Source: Porphyra umbilicalis
Lineage: Eukaryota > Rhodophyta > Bangiophyceae > Bangiales > Bangiaceae
Reading direction: 5' to 3'
DNA length: 64,000 nucleotides
Assembly (NCBI GenBank): GCA_002049455.2
Contig: KV919027.1
Span: 1-64,000, forward strand
The notes under the pieces were generated by a model. It did no database searches. It was not told where the DNA came from and saw only the letters and a program-made list of their open reading frames with translations. A program made the position numbers and the translations under genes. Below, one piece after another: positions 9,698 to 19,106 of this stretch. Every line of letters starts with the position of its first letter. The stretch's first letter is position 1.

Positions 9698-10546
9698 ACG
9701 CGGCGGCGGCGGCCTTGTGGCGGTCCTCGCCGGCCACCGCGGGTCCGTGGCGGGCCTCGCCTTTCGGTCTGGGTCGGGCACCCTCTACTCGGGCGGCGCC
9801 GACCGGGCGGTCAAGGTGTGGGACGTTGGCGCGCGCGCGTATGTGGATTCCCTCTATGGTCACGGGGCGGGGGTGGGGGGCGTCGACGCCCTCGCGCGGG
9901 AGCGCGCCGTCTCGTGCGGCGCCGACGGGTCGGTGCGGTTGTGGAAGATCCGCGACGGCACGCAGCTGCTGTTTCGGGAGCCGGCGGGCGACGTGGCCGT
10001 CGACGCCGTCGCCATGGTGTCAGAGGGCACCTTTGTGTCGGGGGGGGGGGCGGGCTCCCTCGCCCTCTGGTCCGTCTCTAAAAAGCGCCCCCTGGGGGTC
10101 GTCCCCGCCGCGCACGTGGCGCCGCCGCCGCCCGTCGGGCCGGGCGGGCGTGGCGGGGGGGGGGGGGGTGGGGGGGGTGGGGGGGGGGGACGGCGACGCC
10201 CCCGTCGGCTGCCGCTCGTGGGTGTCGGCCCTCGCCGCCCTGCGGCGGTCGGATGTGGTTGCGTCGGGCGCCGGCGACGGGGCGGTGCGGTTGTGGAAGG
10301 TTGGCGGCCGCGGGGGGGGGGGGGGGGGGGCGCCCCTCGCGCCCATTGGCGCCGTCGGCGTCGGGTGGGGCTTTGTCAATGGCCTCGCCGCCGACGCGGG
10401 GGGGCGCGTCCTCGTCGCCGCCGTCGGGCAGGAGCACCGCTTTGGGCGGTGGGACCGGGAGCGCCGTGCGCGCAACGGCCTCTGCTTTGTGCGGCTGCCA
10501 GAGGGGGCGGGGGGGGGGGGGGGGGGGGGGGGCGGGCGACGCGTGA
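8661..10546 (+). CDS. RRP9: U3 snoRNP-associated WD40 protein RRP9/U3-55K, frame broken at a poly-G tract
   Basis: RRP9 binds the U3 snoRNA box B/C motif in the small-subunit processome and acts in nucleolar 18S rRNA maturation. The start is the ATG in GCGCGCCATGGCC, opening MAKRRRG. An N-terminal basic/Gly/acidic low-complexity region holds TPAEKRGRLARAYLRRLG, like the family's pre-propeller helix. WD repeats run from about residue 244, with RGHHKPPTCVALT, GHIGDVLAVALTDDG, LAGHRGSVAGLAF, DRAVKVWDVGARAYVDSLYG, DGSVRLWKIRDG and SLALWSVSKKRPLG. After a G-rich tract at about 10150-10190 the propeller continues one frame over: SWVSALAALRRSDVVASGAG, GAVRLWKVGG, then VAAVGQEHRFGRWDRERRAR, the diagnostic RRP9 C-terminus. 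No AG acceptor is visible there, so an indel is likelier than an intron. A second slip in the G run at 10507-10533 would allow the stop at 10544-10546; the exact C-terminus is uncertain. Confidence 0.9.
8699..8763 (+). repeat. (GGC)n/(GGT)n trinucleotide run encoding poly-Gly in RRP9
   Basis: An almost pure GGC array turning to GGT at its end, read as about 20 consecutive glycines just after the RRP9 start. Further GGC or poly-G runs lie at 8966-8999 and 9667-9714 in the same gene. Confidence 0.9.
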
Positions 10547-10549
10547 AGG

Positions 10550-10660
10550 GGGGGGGGGGGGGGGGGAGGGGGGGGGGACGCTTTTTGGCGGGGAGGGGGG
10601 GGGGACGCTTTTTGGTGGGGAGGGGGGGGGGACGCTTTTTGGTGGGCAGGGGGGGGCGTC
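10550..10660 (+). repeat. 27-bp tandem repeat after the conserved RRP9 C-terminus
   Basis: The block GACGCTTTTTGG starts at 10577, 10604 and 10631, an exact 27-bp period, with G-runs between. In the phase of the first RRP9 frame it reads GGGTLFGGE repeated three times. It may be a coding tail or 3' UTR, depending on the true frame through the preceding G-run. Confidence 0.8.
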
Positions 10661-11072
10661 GAGGACCGGGGGGGGCGGGCGACGGGGCGCCGTGGGCAGG
10701 CGGCGGTCACACACGCGGGCGCGTTTCATTCGGGATGAGGGGCACGCCCCGCGGGGTCGGTCGCGCGCACACAAACGGCCACACGCAGGTGGACGGCACC
10801 AGGCGTAGCGTCGCGGGCCCTGGCGCTGCACGCGTCGTGGGCGCTGTTTGTTCCACACCGCAACCGGGGCGTGGGCCGATGGGGACACGCACACACAAAT
10901 CAGCCCGCGTAGGCTGCCAAAAATAGGGCGGCTACCCCACCGACGTCGCGCACGCCGACCGCGCCGCCACCGACGGTCACCACAAAAAGACAGCCACCAC
11001 CGGCCCCGCCCCGCCCCGCCCTTGCCTCGCGCCGCCTGCCGCCCGCGCCCCCCCCCCCTCCCCTCCCCCCCG

Positions 11073-12784
11073 TCACTCATCGTCCGAGTAGTGAAACGCC
11101 ACGGAATTGACGGCGGTGCCAATGACCCCCCCCCCGTGGAACGTGTTGCGCTTCTTCTTGGTCTTTTCCTTGCGGAAGCCCCGGCCGCGCGTCACGACCA
11201 AATCCCGGTGCGCCTTGGCCCCATACGCGTCGCCGGTGCCGCCCTTGGAGTGGTACGTGTTGTCGGCAAAGCGGGGGTCCACCACCACGTCTTCGGGGCG
11301 GACGCGCTGGAAGGGGGTGCCGGGCGACCGCGTGCCGCGGCGGCCGGTGGGGGTGGGGGGGGCCGACGCGGCGGCCGTCCCGGCCGACGCGTCGGCGTCG
11401 ACGCCGGCGCCACGGGCGGTGGGGCCGTCGCCCGTGGCCGCGTGGCCATTGGGGGGGGCGGGCGACGCCGCGGGCGCAGGGGTGGGGGTGGCAGCCGCTG
11501 GGGGGGGGCGGGGGGGGCGGGCGTTGCGGCGGGCGTTGTGGCGGGCGCCGTGCCGTCGCCGTCGCTGCTGTCCGAGCCCGAGTCTGAGGAGGAGGAAGAG
11601 GAGGACGAGGAGGAGGAGGCGGATGACGAGGACGAGGATGACGAGGACGAGGACGAGGACGAGGAGCTGCTGGCGCCCGACAAAGGCTGGTCCGTGGCGG
11701 GCGCACCGCCAAAGGAGGACACGAGCGACGGCCCGTCGGCCAAAGCGTCGCTCGACGATGAGTCCGAGTCGCTGGAAGAGGAGGAGTCGCTGGAGGAAGA
11801 GTCGCTTGAGGAGGAGCTGCTCGAGGAAGACGAGTCGCTCGAGGAGGAGTCGCTCGATGACGAGTCGCTCGGTGACGAGTCGCTCGATGACGAGTCGCTC
11901 GATGACGAGTCGCTCGATGACGAGTCGCTCGAGGAGGAGTCGCTCGAGGAGGAGTCGCTCGATGACGAGTCGCTCGACGACGACGAGTCACTCGAACACG
12001 ACGACTCCGTGCCGCCCACCGCCACAGCCGCCGTCGCCAAAGCAGCCGCCGCCGGAGCGGCTGGCGTATCGCCAGACACAGACGACGACGAGTCGCTGCC
12101 GCTGCTGCTCGCCTCGGAGCTCGACCAAGCGCTGCCAACGTCGCTCAACTCGGGGCCCCCCGCTGCCAATTGTCCATTCGCCGCGGGCGGCTCGGGCGGC
12201 GACGTCGCACCGGCGTCCGGCCGCGCAGTGGCAGCGTCACCGCCGTCTGACGACGATGAATCACTCGATGAGGAGGAGGAGGAACTGTCGGATGACGACG
12301 AGGAGGACGAGTCGCTCGACGACGACGACGGTGAAGAGGAGGAGGAGCCGTCGCCGTCCTCTTCTGACGAGGAGGACAGGGACGCCATCTTGACCGCCGA
12401 CGGCCGCGACGCGTCGCGGTCCTCGCTCGAGCTGCTGCCGTCTGAGCTGCTGCTGCTGGTAGAGCTGCTGCTGTCCGAGCTGCTGCTGCTGTCCGAGCTG
12501 CTGCCGCCGACAATGCCACCGTTCGCAGCGGCGCCGCCGGCGCTGGGCAAACGGCTGCTGTCGCTGCTGCTACTGCTGCTATTGCTGCTGCTGCTGCTAC
12601 TGCTGCCAGAAGACGGGGCCGCTGCCGCCGCTGCGGCGGCGGCCGCCGCCGCCGCTGCCACCGCGTCGGCGGCCTGGACCTTGCGCTTCTTGGCCGCTGA
12701 CGGGGGCGGCGCCGAGTTTGGCGTCACCGCCTCCCCCGCCGTGTGTCCGCGCTTGCGCGACGGCTTGTCGGCCGCCGCGTCCAT
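11073..12784 (-). CDS. SRP40/Nopp140 (NOLC1)-type nucleolar phosphoprotein with frame break
   Basis: Nopp140/SRP40 proteins are highly phosphorylated nucleolar chaperones of snoRNPs and Pol I factors. The start ATG at 12784 opens MDAAADKPSRKRGHTAG, with an NLS-like AAKKRKV soon after. The centre is long runs of Ser with Asp/Glu (SSDSSSSDSSSS type), partly a 15-bp DNA repeat near 11830-11990. The C-terminus is the diagnostic SRP40 domain: FQRVRPEDVVVDPRFADN, then TYHSKGGTGDAYG, GRGFRKEKTKKKRNTFHGGG and a final VNSVAFHYSDDE. This domain is one frame off the Ser-rich part; the break lies in two G-runs at 11500-11517. I see no N-terminal LisH motif, unlike animal Nopp140. The gene converges on RRP9. 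Confidence 0.88.
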
Positions 12785-14574
12785 GGCGTCAGGCGGCGGC
12801 GACTGCGGGGGGTGGATGGGGGAAGCGGGGCGGGGCGGATGACGGAGCCAAAACCAGACAAAAAACGGGGGGGAAACCAGCCAGGACCACATGGAAGAAA
12901 GACGCGGAGGGCGGGCGCAAGGTTAGCTCCCCGACCACCGCGCATGGCGCCCCCCCCCCGAGGGCACACGAGCAATACGGCGGGCGGCCACCGCGGGGGC
13001 CGGCCGCCGCCCACACCCAGGGCACGGGCAGTCCCACGGAAGGAGGCACCCCGCGCCAGGCCGACGGCAAAACGTACCATCTTGGGCGTCTTCCCCGAGC
13101 GGCCCATGGTGACGCCCGTCGCCACGGGTCGACCGTCCCGCTCGCGCTCGCGCTCGCGGCAACACCGCGGGCGCTGGTGGCGCGCCGCCCCGCCGCCGTC
13201 GCCGGTACGCGGTCCCGCGGCTCTCACCGGCCGGGATCCCGACGGTGACCCGCGATCGAGTGGTCTGCTTTTTGGGTGGGGGCCTTCTTTCGGGGTGATC
13301 TTACAGCTTGGTGCGTGCCAGAATCGTGTCTTGATTGGCCGACAGACTCGGAGCCGACGGGCGCATCGGAATCGGCCAAAACGATCGTGACGGAACCATA
13401 GGATTCCGCGCGGCGGCGCGCCCGCCGACGTCGTGCCGCGTCGTCTGCCGCGCGGTCCTCGCGCCTCGTGCGTCTGCGGGCGAACGCATTGCTCCGCTGC
13501 CGGGACAAGAGCGTGGGCAAGACGCAACAAGAAGGAAACAGTGAAGAGATGGATGTGTCGGAAGAGAATGAGGGGGGGTCCTGGTAGCCACCCTAGCTGA
13601 GTTGCGGCATGCGGGCACCACCTTTAGTCGCGTCACGCAGGCTGTTGCTTCGACCGCGACAACGGCCAAGGGAAACCGCAAGGGTGTTGGTGCATGCCCT
13701 CGACCAGCGGGCTGGTCGGCGGGAAGGCCAGTATCGCGTGGTGAGCCGCTTCGCTTCCGCGTGCTGTGCGTCGGGCAACCGCCGCACGGTGCAGCTCGTG
13801 CCACGGCGTGGTGGGCACCGGCACCCAAACGTTGCGGGGAGCCGCTGACCGTTCCGGTCTCTGCTCTCGCAGCCTGCAAGGGCGGCAGCAGTCTCCGCCC
13901 CAGCCTCCCATTCTTTGCTTGTCAACCGTTTTGGACGGTGCAGCTTGTGGGTGCCGCGCCCCCGCTCGTCCCAGCCCCGCACGCACTTGCAGCGGGGCGG
14001 CCGCGGCGACCGCTCAACAAGCCCCCCTCGTTCGACACACCCGACAGTGACGGCGTCAGTGCCACCAACAGGCGTTCCCGGCGCCTGCAAGCCACCGTCA
14101 AGTCCGAGCGGGGGTGCGCCCTCGCACACACACCGAAACCCAAGCCGGCGACGCATATTGCGGGCCGGGCCTGGCCGTCACTGTAACGGTGGGTGAGGCG
14201 AGCGTGGTCACCGCCATCTACCGTGGCCTGGAGCCCGCAGGCACCCACACGCAGAGTGTCGTGCCTCACGCCTCGTCGTGGGTGGTGGCCTACCCGCGCG
14301 CACGCGTGTCGCACGCCGCCGCCGAGGGAGCTAAGCGCAGGCGGCTTGCAGAGGGCGAGCACGACGCACCCACGGGCCAGCTGTGCAAAGCTGGCTCCCC
14401 TCGTCCCCTAGGACGGCGACGCGCGAGTGCCAAGCGTTCCAAAGAAAACCACCACATTACATACACCCAAGAGACGGCGCCCGCCGTGCCCACCATCACA
14501 TCCGCGTACGTCTCCAACTTACCGGCAACGCCCACCGCCCCCCCCCAAAAAAACATAGCACCTAAAACACAGCG
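12785..14574. other. Intergenic, no supported gene
   Basis: GC-rich DNA between the SRP40-like gene start and the 3' end of the bHLH gene. Several overlapping frames exist on both strands, but their translations are Arg/Pro/Gly-rich without motifs. It should hold the promoter of the SRP40-like gene and the 3' region of the bHLH gene. Confidence 0.4.
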
Positions 14575-14717
14575 CTACGGACAGTGCGCCACATCCCCTA
14601 CCAACAATGACAGCGGGTCGTCGTCGCCCGCCACGCCGAGCAGCCCCCCCCACTCGCCACCGAGCCCCGCGTCGACGGCCGGCAGCCCGCCCGCCCACAC
14701 CAAATCCAGATCGTCGA

Positions 14718-14751
<34 letters not shown>

Positions 14752-15700
14752 ACCCGCTGCGGGTGGGCCGTCCCACCCGCCACCCCCCGGGCCACCCCAG
14801 CCGGGGCCACCCGCCAACGGCGGCAGCGGCTCTGGGACGTTTGGTGCCCACAGCAGCTGCGCCTTGAGGTGGGCCGCCGCTTCCGCGGCGGCACGTGTTG
14901 TGGCTGCCGCCGCCGCCGCCGCTGCGGGCGTCCCACCGGCGGGCGGCGGCGCCGCCGTGGCCGCCGCCGCCATTGCCGCGACGGACGTCCCGTCGCGCAG
15001 CGGCGGCGCCGCCACCACCCCCGCCGCCGCCGCAACGTCCACGGCCACTGGCGGTGGCGGCGCCGATCCGGCCGCCGCGCCGGCCAACGACGCTGCGCAC
15101 ACGAGCGCCGCCGCCACTGGCGGCGCCGCATGACCCACCGCCGCCGCGGCGGGCGCAAAGCCCTTGGCGTCGACCTCCCCCAACACGTCTGCCAACGCGG
15201 ACCGCATCGCCACCCCGTCCCGGCGCAGGCGCCCCGCGGCGGCGCGGGAGCGCTCCACCTCGGCGCGCAGCTCGGCCACGTCGGCCGCCAACTCGGAGCG
15301 CTCCGCGCGGAGCTCGTCCACGTCGGCCGCCGCCGCCGCGGCGGCCGCCGACGCGGCCGACGCGCCCGCCGCTTGGGCGACGAGCGTCGCCGCCGCCGCG
15401 CCGAGCACCGCCGCCTTGTCGATCCGCCCGCCGGGCGTGCGCGTCGGGCAGGTGGGGGTGGGCGGCCGCCCGCCGGGCGCGGGGGGGGCGTCGCCGCCGG
15501 CAGCGGCGGCGGCGGCCGCGTCGGCGCCCGGTGGGGGGGCGGTCGCGAGGAGCGCCGCCAGCTCGGTGAGGAGGGAGGTAAAGGTGCACCGGCGGAGGCG
15601 CTCCAATTGGCGCTTGCGTGCGGCGGGGGGGGGGGGGGGGGGGTCGCCCGGGGGGGGCGGGCGAGCGCGGGCGCTTGACCCCCGCGGCGGGGGGGTTCAT
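14575..15700 (-). CDS. bHLH-leucine-zipper-like transcription factor, frame broken at a 19-G run
   Basis: The start ATG at 15700 (GCCATGA context) opens MNPPAAGVKRPRSPAPPGR, followed by a proline run from the homopolymer at 15625-15643. With a run length of 18 or 21 the frame continues into AARKRQLERLRR, which keeps the ERxRR core of a bHLH basic region but has Lys instead of His at the usual position 5. Helix 1 is FTSLLTELAALL. A roughly 40-residue Ala/Gly/Pro loop follows, then helix 2 RIDKAAVLGAAAATLVAQ and a zipper with DELRAERSELAADVAELRAE. The Ala/Gly/Pro-rich C-terminus ends GDVAHCP. The protein probably binds E-box-like DNA as a dimer. As sequenced there is a one-base frame break. The targets are unknown. 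Confidence 0.75.
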
Positions 15701-17873
15701 GGCGGAGGCGGGGGGGTGGGGGGGCGCCCACCGCGATGGGGGGTGGTGGGTGTGGGGGGGAGGTAGGGGGGTCGACACTGGACAAGCCACGAGGCACCCA
15801 GGGAGATGACAAGGGAGAAAACCGGGGCGGGGGGAGGTAGGGTGGACGCGCCGAGTGTAAGGGACGAGGCAAGCAAACGATGCAATGCGCGCGAGCGGGT
15901 AGCTGCCAGCCGTGCGATGCAAAGCACCGGCGGGACGCGGGCCACCGGCGACGACGCGCTCGGTGCGGCTCAACCTCTGGCGGCGGCGGACTGGGGGGCC
16001 GCAGGCAGTGTCGCGACGGCGGATGCTCGGGACCCGACCTCGCACCACGACCGCTGCCGAGACGGGTGGTGGGGGGTGGGGGGAGTCACGCGGGAGCTCC
16101 GCCGCCGGCGCCCAATGCGGGGCGGGGGGCGAGATTGGGTGGTGGGCCCGCGCGCGCAACCGCCGAGCCGCCGACGCGGCTGGCGGGGGCGGAAACCCTG
16201 GGCGCGCGGCCGGACAAACCGGGGTCCATGCGACCTGATGGGGTTCCAAGGGAGAAAAAAAAAAGTAGAAAAATATAGGCAAGAGCACAGTCGTCCTTCT
16301 GAGCACAGACAGCGCTTCACTACCACCATGCGTTGTGTCTCTCTACGCCTTTCCATAGCGCACGCCAGAGACGCAACGCGCCGTTTCAGGGCTCTTGACC
16401 AATCAGCAGGCTGCTTTCCAGACACGGGTGTTAGGGTTCCGCCGTCGCCGCTGAGGATCGAGGGCGATGGCATATTCGTGTCGAAGATGAACTCCTTCGA
16501 CACGACCCGCCTTCCTGATCACCGGGGACGGACAGCAGGTGAGCAAGTACAACATTTGTGTGGTGCGTACACAGAAATTCCGATATGGACTACGAGCGCA
16601 CACCTGGCGGTTCGCTGGTGGCCCCCCCGAGAACCACCGCGAGCCCATTCGTGGCCGTCAGGCGCCGTTGTACGGGGCGCCCACGACAGTCTGCCAGGTT
16701 TCACGCCACTGTACCACAGGCACGAATTGGTCAGCAGCTTCCTGAGCAGGTCGTGTCAGCGAGCCGCTCGCCGGTGCACTTCCCCCACCTGTCGCCGATT
16801 GTCGGGCCCTGGGGGGGAGGCGTTCGTGGCCCTCCGAGCGGCTGGTCGGCCTGACCAAGTCCCCAAGACGGCGCATCCACGGCCCGGGGTCAGACGTCCT
16901 CTACTCCTTCTTTCACCTCTGGATGCCCCGTGAGCGCCCCCCGTCCGCAAGATGCGCAACTGACACAAGACTCGGCTCGTTCTTCGCTGCTCTTGACGTC
17001 GATGCCGCACCCAGGCCGGTCGCCAACGGCACGATACGTACTCGACGCATCGCCGCCACTATCGTTCCTCCAAACCTGTTGTGGGCTGGCCTTGCCCACA
17101 AAGAGATGCGATATGCAACTCTGTTGTCTTTGCCCTCCCCCCGGTCTGTTGTTTGGCTTCCATCCAGGTCATTACCCGCGTCGGCACCAACGCCGCAGAG
17201 GCTCTGTGCAGTGAATTCAAGCGGAAGCCCGCTCTCAGCAAACTGTCGGTTGTCTCCTCCGCCTCTATTGAGCCGCAAGGGTGGCGGCATGTCGTCAGAC
17301 GCTTGGGCAGGGAGGCCGATAGCGGGCAGCCACAACGACTGTTGGCCATCGCGGGCATCTACAGACACCGCAACTGTTGCGACAGAGCGCCTGCGTGTTC
17401 GTCAAAGCTGAGCATAAGCAGCCCCTTTGCCAGTGGTTCACCGGTGGGGCGGCTGAGGCTGAGCGATCCGCTCAGCTGGCGGGCATTTGTCGCCGCGCTC
17501 GCCGCTCCCTCCCGTTGCCAGGGAGCGTCAAGATTGGAGCTCATCTGCCCCAAACACAGAAGCCCCTTGCAGTGTTGATCGCCAACGGGCCGCATCTGTT
17601 GGCAGCCCCGCGTCGTCCAAAGCCTCCCGCGTGGTCAACAGAGCGATGCGGGGAAGGGTTGGGAGACAGCTTTGCTTGCAGCGGCCCTTCTTGACGCTGT
17701 CACCCCTTCCGCCCCTCGCACGGTGAGAATGACTGCTCCAACAATATATTTACTGTTACTGCGCCCCCCCCTCCACCCACGTCCGCTCCACGGCAGCGTC
17801 GAAAAAATCAACCGCGAAAAAGCAACCCAACTGATGCCACCCCCGCCACCCTCCCCCCCCCCCTACGCGCCCC
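15701..17873. other. Intergenic, no supported gene
   Basis: Upstream region of the bHLH gene and downstream region of the zinc-finger gene. An A-rich tract near 16254-16275 (on the minus strand a T-run ending CCTATATTTTT) is the only AT-rich promoter-like feature, about 560 bp upstream of the bHLH start. No translation on either strand shows family motifs. Confidence 0.35.
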
Positions 17874-19106
17874 TCATTTCCAGTAGAGCGGAACCACCCC
17901 AGCCTTGCGGGGGGCGCCGGCTGCCCCGGCCCCCACAGGCGGCCTCAACGGGGGTTGTGGCAGCCGCATCGACCGCAGGGCCTCGTGGCACACATCGCGC
18001 ACGCCCGGCAGCGGGGTGGGGGCTGCGACGCTAACCAGTGGCCGTGGCCCGTCGCCGCGCCACTCGCTGCGCGGCGGCGGCGCCAGTGGGGCGGGTGGCA
18101 GCGGGTAGAGACCGTACGGAGCACGTCGCCCTCCATCGTCTACCAGTGTCGGCGGGAGGCCCTGCCGAACGACGTCCGCGTTGGGTCTTGCACAGTCCAG
18201 GGCGTACTGCTCTCCGGCAGGGCCGTGGGGGAAGCGAGCAGGGTCGACCAGCTGGGGAAATCGCCGCACAGAAGCGGCACGCCCAAAGTCGTCCGACACC
18301 CCCGCCGCCGGGCGTTGTGGTGGCGACAAGCCGTTGCCCGCCGTTGGCCGTGTCACCACCGAGCAGGAGCTGTTGGTGCCCGACGGGTACCCACGGCCTA
18401 CATCCACGTTTTCACCGCTGGCGACCGCAGCATCGGTGGCGCCCGGGAAGGCAGCGACGCCCGCCCAGGGAGATGGCAGGAACGCGGGCGGCGACGGCCT
18501 CACGTTAGGTACCGGCAGCAGGACCGCGGGCCCGCCGACGGGCGAGCCGCCTCGAACGCGGCAGCCCTTGCGGAAATGGGCTTTGAGCGAGGACAGCCAC
18601 CGGAAGCTCTCATCGCAGCAGTCGCACACAAACGGGCGATAGCCGCTGTGTATGCGCCGGTGAGCCGTCAGGTTCCACTGCCGGGGGGAGTGGGAACGAG
18701 TTGGTGAAAGAAAAAGGCAGGAAGAGCACCTACAAGCACAGAAGGAGGACTTTGCAACTGGCGGTCAGAAAGACGCTCTGTGGGGCAGTCAAAAGTAACT
18801 CATGGAGACACGCAAGCACCTTCGCTGCGTGCCTATCCCCTCTCTTAGATGGATAGCTCCCCTCTCACGGCATACACACAAACATACCTTCTTGGAAAAA
18901 GCGCGGCGACACGTTGGCTCTTCGCACACAAAGCGCTTAGGCCCGGCGATCGTACGCACGGGCGGCAGCTCATACATCTCATGGCGTCTGTTGTACAGGG
19001 GCTGTTCAGACAGCCTGTGGCTTGGCGCTGCGGCGACCCTGCCGGCGTCGAACGGGTAGGGTACCGGCCCGGGACCGCCGCCGAGGTGGTGGCGGACACT
19101 CTCCAT
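17874..19106 (-). CDS. Two-finger C2H2/C2HC zinc-finger protein, two exons
   Basis: Exon 1 is 19106-18888 (start MESVRHHLGG, context GCCATGG) and exon 2 is 18677-17874, joined across an intron. The spliced product is about 340 residues. Finger 1 is C-x4-C-x12-H-x3-H: FVCEEPTCRRAFSKK from exon 1 continues as WNLTAHRRIH in exon 2. After the linker SGYRPF, finger 2 is C-x2-C-x12-H-x4-C (VCDCCDESFRWLSSLKAHFR then KGC). The remaining C-terminus is Pro/Gly/Arg-rich without a recognised domain. Paired adjacent fingers joined by a TGEKPF-like linker indicate a sequence-specific DNA-binding protein, probably a nuclear regulator. The start could lie further upstream if another exon exists. Confidence 0.85.
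18678..18887 (-). other. Spliceosomal intron of the zinc-finger gene (210 nt)
   Basis: On the minus strand the donor is AAG|GTATGT and the acceptor is a C-rich tract ending CAG|TGG. Removing it joins the two halves of zinc finger 1 in phase 0 and restores the exact C-x4-C-x12-H-x3-H spacing, strong support for this being the true intron. Confidence 0.9.

Noticed and set aside
10150-10220. An intron joining the two RRP9 frames
   Set aside because: The tract has no AG acceptor before the resumed frame, and the shift coincides with G homopolymers, so an indel explains it better.
10848-12842. Plus-strand 664-codon Glu/Asp/Leu-rich frame
   Set aside because: It is the antisense of the Ser-rich SRP40-like gene. 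The minus strand ends in the diagnostic SRP40 C-terminal domain.
12724-13530. Minus-strand 268-codon frame
   Set aside because: It overlaps the start of the SRP40-like gene out of frame. Arg-rich composition without domains suggests chance.
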